Under the pieces are notes generated by a model that saw nothing but the letters and a program-made list of their open reading frames with translations, was not told where the DNA came from and did no database searches. 64,000 bases of DNA from Rhabdornis inornatus. Lineage: Eukaryota; Chordata; Aves; Passeriformes; Rhabdornithidae. A program made the position numbers and the translations under genes. The stretch spans positions 2,172,299 to 2,236,298 of the forward strand of contig VWZS01004485.1 in assembly GCA_013397075.1 (NCBI GenBank). The letters are read 5' to 3'. Positions 26,731-41,044 of this stretch are shown here, one piece after another (within the stretch, counting starts at the first letter, position 1; each line of letters starts with the position of its first letter).

Positions 26731-28284
26731 AAGACAGGGAACAAATAAAATCAGTGGACTCTCACAGAGGATCAGAATAATGGCAAGTTTAGTAAAACAT
26801 CAATAAAACATCTGGGTTTGATTTTGTATTCTCATTAAAATATTGATCCTTATTGCATCAGAGTTCATGAAGCTGGTTTACTCCATAATAATCACTCAGA
26901 TCTCATGTTATGAGCAAGTACCTCCCAAAGCAAGACTGCCAGTGAAAGTCTCACAGATGGCAGTTCCATCATCTAACAGACATTCATTTGTCCAAACTGT
27001 AAGACAAATAATTTCCAGCAATTAACAGATTTGTAAAAGAATTTATCATGAACAATGCAACATACAGAGACATGTAAGTATTAATAGTTTTAACATCAGT
27101 AATAGCTCAATGTCTACTCCTGTTTGCAAATGTTCTGATTTCTAATTATTGCCTGCCATTTTGTGGCCTACTTTTTCTCTAGGTAGATATCCTATCCCAT
27201 CTTCCACAGCAAAGATAACAAAACTGAATAAGAATAGGCCCTTGACTAGCCTAAATTCTCTCCAAGAGAATTAAATCAGACAATACTTTCCATTATAACT
27301 TGAGCCTGACAGCCTAAAATCAGGATGATCTCATGATATGATGTAAGCTTTGGGTTCCTCAGTTATGCTCTGTGTCCAGTCACAAGTGTCCTGTGAGGTC
27401 TTGGGTCTATCGCTAAAGCTTTTGTTCAGACCAGCTGGGTTTTGCAATCCATAAAAAAGTCCCAGCAGAGCAATGGCCAGCTGGGCACCATAGACAAGGA
27501 TGGGACTCCTCAGGAGGCTTTTGTGTTATTCAGACACAGACACTGTCACCAGACGCTCCTAGGTGTCAAATGGAGACTGTACATACAGACACCTAAAACT
27601 GCTTTTTGATGGAATGGGGAATATTAGTTACCTCCCTATTCCAGAGGAGGATTTAAAAAATGTAGTCTTCAAAATAAAGAGACCTTCCTCTGAAGATCAT
27701 CTAAATCTGTGAGATTCATTGTCCTTGCCGTAAACTCTTGTAGCAACTCACAAAAATATAATGTTGATCTCACATAATACATGCATTTTAGAATGTTTTA
27801 TGCACCCTGTGTAATGAGCAAAAATTAACAGTCTAAAAAGCTTTCTAATTGCACATCTAATGAGACTATACAGAAAAGCAGCTGGAACTCCTGCTTATAA
27901 ACACCTTGCCATAATTACAAGAAAAGCAAAAGAATTAGGCTTTCTAATCATAATAAATTGTCAAGCAGAGTATGTAATAAAACCTAACAAGGTCTTTTTA
28001 TATTGCACTGTGTTAATATAGCCTTTTTATATTACCATTGCAAAATGCCAGTCAGATAATTAAGTGAAGAGCTTTTTTTCTCCGGTTAAGTAGAGCACCT
28101 ACATTTCTGCAATTGTTATACTCTTGGAAAGTGTGTCCTGATTCTGTTCCCATTTAAAGAACAGAAATCAAGTCATCATTATAGCAAGTTTTGTGTGCTC
28201 TCAAGTGCATTTAGCAAATTGTCAAAATGGCCAGGTAAGAGCTTGAAATAAACAAGCTATGCTTTGCACAACCATAGTGTTTCT

Positions 28285-28355
28285 CATTCAAGGACTTTAG
28301 TGCATTTTATAAATATTAATTAACTCTCATACTACTGCTCTGAAATAGGCAAGGG
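28285..28355 (+). repeat. Possible MIR/L2-like relic
   Basis: TTTAGTGCATTTTATAAATA, then TTAATTAACTCTCATACTAC and TGAAATAGGCAAGG, resembles the 3' domain shared by MIR and L2 elements (ACTTTACAAATATTAA..CTCACAA..TGAGGTAGG). Weak but ordered. Confidence 0.4.
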
Positions 28356-31300
28356 ATATATCTAAGTATCACTTGGTTTGCTACTGAAATGCATCCCCCT
28401 TTTTACTCCAGGAGAGGATGCAGCAGCTGTTTAACAACACATATGAATATTAAACAAGAGGTCTAGAGAAGTAAAGAATACTTAATCCAAAAGGCAGCCC
28501 AGAGGGATTTACACAGGTAGATAGCAATTACTTAAAGTAGTGGCCTCCAAACTCCACAGGTAATCTTGTTCTTCCATCACCTCCACTTTACATTTAAATT
28601 TGCTGTGGCTTTTAATAATACTGGAGGACTTTGCAGGCACCAGGTCAGCTCTGAACTGTAGTGAGGGGAACTCTAGCACAAAATCGGGGCCAGAATTGCT
28701 AGAATCTTCTTTTTCTTCTGACAAAGTGACAGAGGTAACATAAGTGATCACAGCACGTTAAGATTTTGGCTCTTTGCTGCTGAAAGAGGCTATGACTAGC
28801 TGTTTAAAGTTCAGAGGATTCAATAATTAAGCCCTCAAACAGCTACTCCACCACCCAAACACTGTCTAACTGATGAGCCCTTATTTTCAACACATCCCAC
28901 CCAGTACAGGGTACTATACTCAGCAGCAATGGTCACCAGCTGGTACAGGGTTTCTGCCCCATTTCTCTTGGTGGCTGCATCAATGGGTTATCTGCTGTCA
29001 GTGCAAGGAATTCACCACATGGAAGACACAATTTGGAAAAAAACTGTGGTTTGTACAATGTCATCTCAGCCTCACATCCCGCATTATGGGAAAACCTCTT
29101 TAAAGTCTCCCATTGCAAAATCTACTTAATATCCAGCTGTCTCAGCATGAAGAGCCAAATTCTTTCTTGGGCAGATGAAAACTATTAGAGAAAATTCTGA
29201 TTCATAACAGGACAAAATCCACCAAGCAGCCATTCAAAAAGGGCAACAAGGATATTGCTGTCTGTGTAACAGAAATGAAACAGAAAGAGCAGACAGCTTT
29301 CTTTTGCAGTGAAACATCACCACCAGTCATTTCTTGTTGCAACAAAAGGAGAAGGCATTTTAAAAAGATCAGCATTCGTTTGGTACCTAATTATCTACAA
29401 ATTTCTTTGCTATTGAAATAGTCTCTCTGTTGGAATGGGTGGAGGCACTTTGCCAAGGAAATATCCAGAATTATCCCTGTAAATATATAATTTAAACACA
29501 CTTTGCCTTCAAACAATTTTTACAGGCTAGCCCACTCAGAGCCCCTCCAAATCACTTGCTCTGTTTTACACCCAATCTACATCAGCGCTTCCAGTTTCAG
29601 TATTCGGATTATATTATCAGCTTAACTTGTACTTACTTATCCACCAAAACCAATTCTGGCAGGGCAGCCAAACATTCATCTTAATCAAAAACGTCACGTC
29701 TTTGTTTTTTCATCAAATTAATAAATGAGGTCACCAGATGGCTCTTTTAGGATCACTGAGCTGAGCTTCTTGGATTTCATGTTCCTTGTGTGCTTTACCA
29801 CAAAGCTAAAATTCCTTAATATTGCCAGCACATCACATCAATCAGTGCTAGCATCCTCACTTGACCAAAGTACCTCCAACAAAAACCTGAGTTTCACAGA
29901 CTCCTTTCCTGAATCTAGCCTCTCCTGTCAAAAGACTTGACAGCAGACCTGTGGCCACATGTTACGAGATGCACCATGGAGCAGTGCTAGAGGGACTTTT
30001 CATCTGACATGCATTAATGAGTATGTTCTCCTAAACAGAATTTATTTCTTAGAAAGGTCAAGTGTCTTTTATTGAACAGTTAATTTTATAATCAAGTATT
30101 CAATCTGCCAGATGGGCTCCATGGTAATATTAATCAACATTTTATATAGTTAAAACTTGAGCTATCATATTATTATCATCTTTCTCCTCTTTAATGTTGA
30201 GGAATGGGAAAAGACCTTCGTATGGCTAATGTGAGAGACTGAACCAGGCAGTACATTGCTGGCCCCAACCAAAACTATTCCTGCCTCTCTGCAGAGGGCT
30301 TCCCAAAAGTGAAAGCAAATCTCAGGTTTCCCCAGCTCCTTTAAGGAGCTCCACCTGCCATTGAAAAGGTTTGTATTTCATTTAGATAAACTGCACAAAA
30401 CTGTAGTTTGAGCACCATCTAGGCATTTGGACATGGTTTGGTGGTGGTGCATTTACACCACCCAACACCTTGGAGGCTGATCCACAGTAAGCATGCATGT
30501 ACACTACACTGCAGTATGGATCTGAAATGGGCTTGGCCATGCCTACATTGACAAATCCTCCATGCCAGCTTCCTGCATATATTTATCTTTACCTAAACCT
30601 AAGAAAATCTTTGGGCAGTTAATGATTTGACACAAACAGATGTTACTGAGAGATGTTGTGCTCCCACTTGCTTTGGAATTATGGCTAATTAAAGCTTCTT
30701 GAGAAATTCCAAATGGCTGGAAGAGCATTAAAACATCCTGAATTGGAGTTCAAAACACTGGAAACTCACAGGTACATGGGATAAACTTCATGCAGTAAAA
30801 GATAAACTAAACCAACAGGCCCTGACACATAGCAATGTTTTCTTTGATCTCCCAAAAACCATAATGGAAATCATTATAGACTTCTGGTGAGCAATCCAGA
30901 ACATTTTGAAACAGAAAACACCATGCTTACTGTGGACAAAATAAAATAATACCAACACACGTATACATTTGAAATCAGTGTAACCACAAGATGTCACTCT
31001 AAACTTTACTTAGAGGAAGGGTTAGACTACTTCAACTTTTTGAGTTCAAAGATACTTGTTTCTGAGTATATTTATAGTCTTCCACATTGCATTTACAAAA
31101 CTTAAACTGTAAATTAATTGCTATATGTTAAACACAACTAAAAAAATGCGAGAAATGCAGTCTTCCACAACAAAACTTAAGTCCACAAAAGGCAAGCTGG
31201 GTATGAAACAATAGTAATAATAAAAACAGAAAAGCCTTTTGGTTTGAGAGGTTAAAGAAAAAAAAGAATGAAGTTATAGTTCAGTTCAACACTGGAGATC

Positions 31301-32960
31301 AAAACTCAAGAAAATGCAAGATTTGGAAGAAAATAGCCATTAAATATTTCAATCCTGTATCTATCCCTCTGTCTCTCTGCAATTAGGTTAGATTTCTCCT
31401 GCTATCTAATTGCTGTCTGCTTAGAAAGATACTCCATTAGTTTTGCAGTAGAAATCATCTAGTTCATCTAAACCATCCAACTATTGGGATAAAAATCAGA
31501 TCTATGAGAAAGGAAGCAGCACTTTTGGTAGCATCAGCATCTCTAAAACCTCAAGCAGCAAAGGCTCATGAGGAAGTGTCCAAGAGTTTTGACCTTGCTT
31601 TAAAACATGTGTGTTATTAATACCACCACACAAGGGAAATTGTGAAAAGAAGCTCTCTTTACCATGCATAAATCACTATGGAAAATTAACTCCAAAATAC
31701 TGATAAGTTTATCAAGGTACTCCCAAAGGTAGAAAGTGTCACACTTCAGGTGTATGGTCACACATCACTTTTCCCTCTGCTCTGACACTTGATTCAGTAT
31801 AGAGAGTGGCCCTGCTCTGGGAAAGCTGCCTAAACAACCATTGCACCATTTATCTGAGGAGCTGAAAGGCTGAGAGCAATAAGAAGATTTCTTGAGGGTT
31901 CTTTAGCTTAAGAGCATTAAATGCCACCCTGAGAATTAGATCCTACCCCGACTCCTACTGATAGTCTCACTAACATCAGAAAGTCGCATACACAGTATTT
32001 TTCAAAAATGATCACCCATCAGATGATCCTCATGTTTTAAGTAACCAAAATGATACATTGAGACAGTCTTGCTGGAATGGTGACGCTCCCTGTTACAGCT
32101 GGAGCTGTGGTCAGACATGAGAAGTGGTGCATGTGGTGATGTATCAGGTCAGAAGCGTCTTCAATCAGACCTCAAAAATAAGAAGACATTTTTACTTCTA
32201 TTTCTCAGGCTTCAGTACCATCTCTGTAGCATCTCTCACAACGTAAATAATGATGGGAAAACAATTAATTAAATACTGGGTCATGAGCTAAGTCCTGCCC
32301 CTTCTGCACACTGAATGAAGCAAGATTTTTGAAGAAAACAAGTCTGAGGTCAAATAAATAAGAAGTATCACACTGTGTGTATGTACAGTATTTCAACACA
32401 GTTCACCAAAACTGGCTTAGTTATAGCACTGCCCTCTGATCACTTACCTAATTCTCTTCTTTTCACATTATTTGGAAATAGCACAGCCTTTCAGCATAAC
32501 ACAAAATAACATAACATAATGGAATGTAACAACATGTAATGATAATTATTATAAAACTATTTTCTATTTCTAAAGCCTGGGATTTTATGCAATGGTGCCT
32601 TAATCAGCTATATCAGCAGATATTCAAAGCCACACAACTATGATGACAAAATGAAGACAGGAAAGAACAAATTAAAGACATAAATTCAGTCTTCTTTGCA
32701 AAGAGTACATAATTATCTCAGAGGCAGATTGGGGTGACAGAACACAAACACGACCACAGAAAATGGACCTCACAACAGAATCAACATGCAATAGGAATGA
32801 ACAACACAGTCTGCAGCATTTCTTGTCAAGAGACACTTTAATACTCAGAGCTCCCAAGGACAGAATAATACCTGAGCGAACTACAGCAGAAGTATAAGAT
32901 AAATACGATATCCACAGTCACCTGCCACAATATGTATGTATTAATTCATATAAGTATTCT

Positions 32961-32978
32961 ATAGATAGATAGATATAG
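32961..32978. repeat. (ATAG)n microsatellite
   Basis: About four and a half ATAG units, followed by more AT-rich dinucleotide sequence. Confidence 0.85.
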
Positions 32979-34514
32979 TCACAAATATATATAGGTATGT
33001 GTATCTAAGATGGACTAGTTTTACTTTGATCCACCTTACTGTTTAGTGCTCAATCCCAATTGCACTTAAATTGCTCCAATCAGTATTTTTCACTGACTCC
33101 CACACCACACTGGAAGCACAAGATTAAGTAAAAAGAGTACTGAAATTCCAGAAGATCCACAGTGGTGGCACTGGCAATAAACTTGGCTCGTTTATAATAG
33201 CTTTGAGAAACATAAGATACAACATTCTTCAAGGCTAAAATGTTTTTGTGCTTTTAAAATTACCATGCAATTTCTTAAAAAGTTATAGTCACTGAAAAAA
33301 TATCACATCACACTCTAGCCTAAAATGACTCTGCAGACCAAAACATTAGCAGGGGAGAAAAGCTCTGCTATTCTAGAGACAAAAATAAACATTGGGATTA
33401 GTGATGGAACAGCTTGCTCCAGATTATTTTCTTCCATTATATTAGTAGATATACAAACTACATTAGCAAGATATAAATCCAGTCTATCTTTCTTTAACAC
33501 CAAAAGAAAATCATCTATATCATTGTTCTTTTGTATATATTCAGTCAGCCTGAAAAAGGAAACTGCATTACTCAAAATAAAACCAAATTATCTAAATTAA
33601 TCTCTTAATAATTTGTCTCTAGTTCTCATCACAAACCAACAATAAAGGGCTATCCCTATTTAATGCAAAGAGAAAGAAAAGCTTCACATTGGGACAGCAG
33701 CCACACAGTAACAGCTGCTGCAACTGCATTTTATCAATTCTAATTATACACAGAATCCATATGGCCAAGATACACTCAAAAAAAAAACCCAAAAACAACA
33801 ACAACCCAAAACCACTACAGAAACAAAAAACTATCTTTTATTCACATTGCTCATATTAAAAATTGTTTATTTCTAATGCACAGCTTTTGCATTTCAAATC
33901 ACAAAAGTCTCAAAGGGTTCTAATTTCCTTGTCTGAGATGTAAGTGTTATCATTCATGAGTTAAAAGGCAGCAAAACACGAGCAGAGGGTTGCATTAGGA
34001 TTACAAGTGATTATGTATTACCCAGGTTGTATGAGTGCTGTAATCGGTTTCTTCTTGTACTCAGACAGGCTGAGAATCCAGATACAGACTTGGGCTGGGA
34101 TCTTCTATTTATCAGAGTTCATCAGCATCCACTCCCATAAACGCAAGAGGTAGCAGAGCTTTGGTTTTGGGTTGAGGTCTTTCGTGATAATTAACAAGCT
34201 TTTAATATTTAAATTCTTTCAAATGAAAACTCATTTAGGATACCCATGCAAGATTCCCACATCTTTGCACACACCTTCATGCAAGGTGGGGAACAGATTT
34301 AATATTAAGAAGCTGGCTACTCATATCACCAGCCTGGCCAGCAAGAACAGGAGCATCATGCCCTGGCTCTCTCTGCTTATCTCTATCCAGTAAGACATCA
34401 CCTTAACATCCAGTAAGTCCCAAAGACTAAAGCAATTCTGACAAATATTTCAGCTCCTCCATAACAGACGCAAGTAAGCAAAACTGGGTAACATTTCAGA
34501 CTCCAGCGAAACAC

Positions 34515-34693
34515 AAAGGTTGCCCAGAGAGGCTGTGGGTATCTTCCCCTGCAGATATGCAAAAGCCACCTGAGCACAATTCTGAGAGACGTGCTCTAGG
34601 AAGCCCCACTTAAGCAGGGAGGTTGAAATAGGTGATCTCCACTCGATATACCAGTGGTCCATTCCAATCTGACCCATTCTGTCAGTCTGTGAA
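34515..34693 (+). mobile_element. CR1 fragment, 3' end, plus orientation
   Basis: AAAGGTTGCCCAGAGAGGCTG, CTTCCCCTGCAGATATGCAAA, AGCCACCTGAGCACAATTCT, GTCCATTCCAATCTGACCCA, and terminal CATTCTGTCAGTCTGTGAA follow CR1 order. 5'-truncated and about 180 bases long. Confidence 0.92.
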
Positions 34694-37600
34694 ACTCCTC
34701 TCTCTGGGTATCTTCACTCCAATTCCTCTATAACAATATTATGTCTGTCTTCTTTCTCCACGTGCATCCACCTGCCAGCTCTCACCAGCTAAATTTGGAC
34801 CCTCTGCCCACTGTCAATACAACCCGATGGAAGCAAAGAAGTCTTATTTCCTCCAGAGGATCCAGAGACACTATGGGTTGGGAGGAATTATAAGAGATTG
34901 AGAGAAATTATAATAATGCAGGAGAAATTGCACTGCCATGGAAGCAAAAACAGCAGTGGGCCAAGATCCACTAGAAACCATTTACAACAGATCTGTCTTT
35001 TTTTCCTCTTTCTTTTTAACAAATGGTCCACTCCTTGTGACCAGACTTTCACTGGAGAATTGCAAGGGTTGGCTCCTGCAGCTGGCTGCAATCCAGCCCC
35101 TACCTCTTAAAAAAAAAAAAAATCATACAGCTTCAAACCATCCCAAAGATCAAGCACTACCTTTAGCTCTTTTGAGAGAAAGCACAAAATTTGCTTACTA
35201 AGAGAATTGGACTTCAAGAATAAAAGCAGCTGCAGCTGTCTTCAGGCAAAACAAAAGCTGCCCTTGAATTTAAATTTCAGTTCTGCTGTAATTTATGCTG
35301 CAACAAAGAAAGATGCCAGTTTGGGAAAGTAGGACTCTGTGCAGAGTAATAACAGGCTTCCCCATTGTCAGAGATGTCATTTGAGCATCTCTCAAATGTG
35401 ACAGAGCACTGAAGAGGTTTTGCACATTTCTTTTGCTCCTTAACATTTTTAATAATCAGGGAGGGTTTCAATATTTTTAGATACAGCTATAGAAAGAATC
35501 TGTATTTCTCAGTCAAGCAAGGTCTGAATATAAATCTGTGAGAGAATCACCCCAACACATGATCCCAGGCAAGCAAAATCAACAGGGTTTTTATTCTTTG
35601 ACATCATGAATGGTGGATGCAGGCCCTGAGCAAGAGCATTGCTTAATCTCCCTGGGCTGGACACAGGTTTGGCTGCACTGGATTAACACCTGAGGAATTC
35701 AGTGTTGTTACTGAGAGAGATGGGTAGTAGCAACAGTCACCATCACCTCACCTCAGAAAGGTGACTGTCAAACAAGTTCTCTGTTTGGATTTCCTCAATT
35801 CTAGCAGCTTTATCGGGAACCTTGTGAAATTGGACATTGCCTTATTTTCTGTGGTGCCACAAATGTTAAATGTCTGCTCAAGAAAGAAATACAAAAGATG
35901 GTGGTTGTGAAGAAAGGCCTGAAAATATGATAGCAGTGTTTCTTAAAGACAGATCACAGGAAAAGACAGTAACAACCTTCCCTATTTAACAGATTATCTC
36001 TATGCCTTTTGTGCAAATCTCAGCACTACCGTGTACATTCAGCACTCCATTTTTGCATTTTATGGAATCTATAGCTGTTCTCCACATCTGCTTTGGTCCA
36101 GGCCCCATCTCCAGCCCAGGACTGTGATGCAGGTCTGATTTTCTTATCATGTATCCTGCTTTTCATATATCTATTCCCCGGTCCTGACTCACCTCCTTAC
36201 CTCTATTCTCAAATTTCATTTAAAAGTTTCTCCTTAAACACAACATACCTAAACAAATTCCTTGTCTTCCCACTAATCTCCTATATTTCCTTCTTCTCCC
36301 TATATGGTCAACAGTATCATTATTCTTCTCAGCATTAAAGCCTACATAATGTGGGGCATATTTTTCATCATTATTCTTTGTTGACATGCCTGGCTATGCC
36401 TATCAAAATCTTCCTCATTTTTCATTCTTAGAGTTTTCTTTTTATGACAGCAAGGTGTTCCATCATTCCTCCTATGATAGGTTCCTCTCCATTTTTTTTC
36501 ATATTTAAACTATCCAGAAATTTAACCATGGATCTAAGTGCAAGAGAACTGTCAGTCTCACCTCACAACTTTGTAGACACTGAGATCAATCAAATTAAGA
36601 CAAACCCATAGGAAATCAAACTCTTCTCTTTCTTCATGCTAGCTATAATAAATACTTGCATTTCTCAAAGACTATGCTATTTTTAATAGATATATATGTC
36701 CTAGAATAATTAAACCAAAGGGAAACCTGCTTTGGATCTCTGAAATGTCCTCTTTATGGACCCTATCTGTCCTAGGCACCTTCTAATAACATGGAAGAAT
36801 ACAAGATTTAACTAGATCTCTGCAATTCTGGAGACTAATGTAACACTATTGAGTTATACTTCCATTTTATTTATACAATCTTTTAAAAGAAGAGTAATAT
36901 GTAATTGCAGAAAAATCACCTGACTTCCTTTTTGACTTGGTTTAAAAGACACGATCACTTAAAATGGATTGTTATAACAAGGTTTATTTAAAAGTAAGCT
37001 GCATGAAGAAGAGTCTAAAAAACTGACCTATGGGAAATGTAATACCGTAGCCTAAGTCTCTAAGAACAGGCTGTGACACAGATGATGAGTAAATTCTGTA
37101 ACAGTAACATTTACTACAGCAATTTTTAAGATGAGCAGTTTAGAACATCTGCATTATTTTTCAGAAATGGTACAATACCATTAAAAAAAAGGTGATGCAG
37201 ATTTTAATTGTAAATATGGCATTTTAAAATTCAGGCAAAGTTACGCAAGCATGAGAAAAAAAACACATGACATGGTTTCAAAGTCCTCAGGAAATACGTC
37301 ACCAACTGCAGATTGGGTTTATCCGAGTTTTAGAAAAACCTATTGAGATTAGTTTTTACCTAATACTGCATAAGATGATTAAAGTTATTTGTGGCACTTT
37401 AATTCCTACTAGAAACAAAATTATGTTTTATAGAGATGTATCTACAAAAAACCCAAACAACCCTGACATAAACCTCTTTTATCCATTCTCATTCCACAGA
37501 ACCACCCTCTAAGCTGTGGAATCATGCACTTGTCTTAATGAAATGAAGGCTAGACGAATATATAACAGAGGTTTCCCGAAATAAATTGTACCAAACTATG

Positions 37601-38357
37601 TACTGCACTATTAAAATTAATTAAGTTTCCTAAAGAACAGATCTGGAACACAAAAAAATGTTTGGCTGCTTTGACACATCCAGACAACTGGATATATTAT
37701 TACTCTCCTTCATGATTTCCCTTTTTTATCTCAGCATGATATCTCCAAGATGCCCCATTATGAGACAATCCCACAAATAAGGCGTTTGGATTTCTGGAGG
37801 TTTCATTTCCTCTTCCTTGCAGGGTTTTAAAAATGTTCACATGAGCACATATGCTACAATTTAAGAGAACCTTGTGATTTTACTACCAGCTAGCTACAGA
37901 TGACCCTACAAAAAGAAAAAAAATCCTTACAACAGCATAACTCCTCACTCCCCACAGAAGAGCTGGTAATATCCTTCTGGTGAAAGAAATCTAGAATTAA
38001 CTTAAGAGTAATGTCAATATCTAAATTCACGTTCTTTCCCTTGCACACTCTTTCTGAAGAGTTTCTCCTCCTCCCTCCTCTTAGGGCTGGATTTTCAAAA
38101 GCATTGTGTTTGGGCCACCAGAGTGTAAATGGGAACTCCAGAGACTGCAGTTCCACATGTCACTTTGAAAATGTGCCTCTTAGCAACTAACTCAGCTGTC
38201 ACTGAACACAGCCACTCTAGCAAGAAGTCCAGCAACAAGAACAGCCCAAAGGGAGAAAGGAATGCTTTTGAACCCAAATTAAAATGTAAAAGGATGATCG
38301 TTCAATAATCCTTCTGTAAATCACTTACAGAACTTTTCCTTACATTATTGTAGTGGC

Positions 38358-38386
38358 TTCTTGCATGTGTAGAACACATGCAAGAA
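38358..38386. repeat. Perfect 13-bp inverted repeat with 3-base loop
   Basis: Left arm TTCTTGCATGTGT, loop AGA, right arm ACACATGCAAGAA. All 13 positions pair. Transcribed RNA from either strand could form this hairpin. No known family is recognised. Confidence 0.9.
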
Positions 38387-38844
38387 AAATATTGAATGTT
38401 CCTTTCTCTCACGTTACCCCACTGTTCAGTATTCCACATTTAATATTTATGAAACACATTGAGGATAAAAATAGTCACACGCACATTGAGAAACCAAGTT
38501 CAAAAAAGGCTGAATCAAATCAGCATAATCACACAAGCATAAATTGGAGAATAAAAGGAACTAGACAACACTAGATTTGAAAAGTGACTCTTATTATTTT
38601 TCTATATCTGTTTTTGTTATACTTAATTTAAGATATCCTACAGATTTTCAAAGCCTTTTGGAAGTTAACGGGAATGGAACCCACACTTAAAGGACAGAGA
38701 TGGTTACAATGGATGAATTTGTAAAGAAAGCAAATTCCTCTGAAGCTGTGGAACCTACAAAAACTGAATTTGGCACATAAAATTATGTTAACTTTATTCC
38801 TGGTAAGAACGTGCACTTCCGCATCCAGGTTAAGGATTCTGTAC

Positions 38845-38862
38845 AAAAAAAAAAAAAAAAAA
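38845..38862. repeat. Poly-A tract
   Basis: Eighteen consecutive A residues in the DLG2 intron. Confidence 0.95.
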
Positions 38863-41044
38863 TCATATTTTTCATTAGTAGTTACAGCCTAAATATTTGA
38901 AAGGTCAATCATTCTGGATAAAACCAACATTTGACAGCTATAAATGAGAGAGTTTTGGAAAGCAATGAATTCTCAGACTCTGGAAATTTAGTCTCAATAA
39001 GATCAGCAACAGAAAGATGGAAATTTTCAAGACCATTAGACATTCTGTAAATATAAAAGACAAAGGAACATTAGGAGTACAGAACTTAAAAAGAGACCAG
39101 AAGCTCTGCCTCAGGTATTCTTTTTTGTCATGGTCTGATTTATAGGTGAATAGGGAAACTACACCATGAAGCTAAAACAGATGTTATGGAAGTGAGTGTC
39201 TTTTTAAATACTAATTAGGCAAGAATCTCATTATTGATTGTGTAATAACATCATCTACCACACTTAAAATGTGTGGGATGTCTCCTCTCGCAATGGAGAG
39301 ATCCCTCTTTAGCATTGTTCCAGAATCTAGACCAACCAAGTAACAAACCAAATGTAATAATGAGAGACTTTGAACATGTCTCGCAATTCCCAAATCTCTT
39401 CTACAAAAGGAAGCATTTAAGAAGAAGGAAAAGACATCTAAAGGCCCACAAATTAAAATGCTAACTTCTGTAACACCATACTCCTCACCTGTTATTGTAG
39501 CAATCAAAAGATGTAAGTTCTTCTTTGGAATCAACCTTATTGTAGCAATAATCACTTTTTCATTTCTAACACGTGTAATACATCAACAGATATTGCAGTG
39601 TACCACACACAAAGCACACATGTTATTAAAATACTCTGAAGTAGTCTCACTACTTCCAAGCAGTGCAGAAGTAAATGTACAGTTAATGTCACTTCTGTGA
39701 CTGGTGTATTTCTTCAGTACACATTTCTATATCCATAGTCACCTTCATAAAAACAATATGAAAAGGTCCAACTTTTTTCTAAATCTATTTACAACTATTT
39801 GGTAAATTCAATTATTAATCTGTTCCCTTTTTTAAAGCACATAGATCAATTAAAATTATATAGAGTTTATAAAATAAAGCTACTTGCTTTAAAGAAGTTC
39901 AGAAAAGCTACAAGTAAAATAGCACTAACATTAATTAATTCTCTTTACAGGAAACGTTAGAGACTGGTAATACACATCTTCCACAAATGCTACAGAAATT
40001 CCTGAAACTAGTCCCAGACCTCTATTGTCTTCACAGTAATAATGCATTATTGATGTGCTTCCACTTTTATGACATACAATCAAAATTTTTCCATAACTGG
40101 TCCTGACTGTAGCTCTGCAAGGAGCACAGTTGATACTGTGGCTTCAAACAGCCGTAAGTTGAAGGCATGCGTACCTCCACAAACATAACTTGTGTTAGAA
40201 AATGCACCCTTGAGATGAGTTCCTCACAAAATGTAGATGTGTGTGAAGGAAGGGCCATGCAATGTGAGCAAGAGGGCAGAAGGAGGTAGAGCAAGGGAGA
40301 TGCACAGTTACAGTCACCACTTCCCATGACTGGCAGCTCAGGCACAGCACAACAAACAGGAATGTCGAGGCAAACAGGTATGTTCATGACCTCAAAAACA
40401 TTATATATAATAACTCATACAGGTTGTTTTACACAGAGCTCCAAAACAAGCACTTGATTTCAACATCATTTACCAGATGAAATGGGGATCTTCAAGTAAG
40501 TGGAAGAAAGACTGAGTGATACATCTGTTTGAACACTGCAACATCACATGAATGGCCACATTCTGCCAAACTGTGTCCTGGGAGCAATTTTCTTAATTCA
40601 TTTTTGAGTTTCTCTGCTGATACTTTTCACAAAAACATAATTCAAAAGACAGAAAGATTTTTCAATGCTACTTGGTGCCAGTGAAATCAATAAACTTTGG
40701 CCATTTACCCGTGGAGATAGATGGCTTCATCTTCAGCTTTGCACAACAGTTATATCCTACTCTGATTCTGTATCTTCCATTAAATAAAGAAAAGCAGCAA
40801 GGTTTAAGAGTAACTAATCAATACCTTAACTTCTATTAGGTTTCTGTTACTTTTCTTTCTCTGTAAGTAAGAAAATACCTTTGAAATATCAGGACAATGA
40901 GTTTCCACTCAGATAGGCTGTAGGAATCATCTCAACATGCTTTTCACCATAAACACAAATTAAATAGTGACAAATAAAGTTACTAGGTCTGACCTAGCTC
41001 TAGCCTCCAAGAGAGCGCACCCAGTATTAAACACTAGTACCTAC

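Larger units (their letters stand above)
26731..34514. other. Non-coding; mostly nothing recognised
   Basis: AT-rich. Contents seen are a MIR/L2-like relic near 28.3 kb, an ATAG run at 32961-32978 and an A/C-rich tract at about 33778-33812. The stretch 27.78-28.08 kb is evenly AT-rich without repeats and could be a conserved non-coding element, but that cannot be judged from one sequence. No exon of DLG2 was identified. Confidence 0.5.
34694..41044 (-). other. DLG2: Non-coding, DLG2 intron after the L27 exon
   Basis: AT-rich. Seen here are a 14-A run at 35109-35122, an 18-A run at 38845-38862 and a perfect inverted repeat at 38358-38386. I searched by eye on the minus strand for the expected next DLG2 exon, starting DIQEFYE, and did not find it. 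The boundary at 41044 is the donor of the L27 exon. Confidence 0.6.

Noticed and set aside
1..41044. Next DLG2 exon (expected to start DIQEFYE)
   Set aside because: Searched by eye in minus-strand sense with codon variants; closest hits (for example near 21.99 kb in a CR1) do not encode it.
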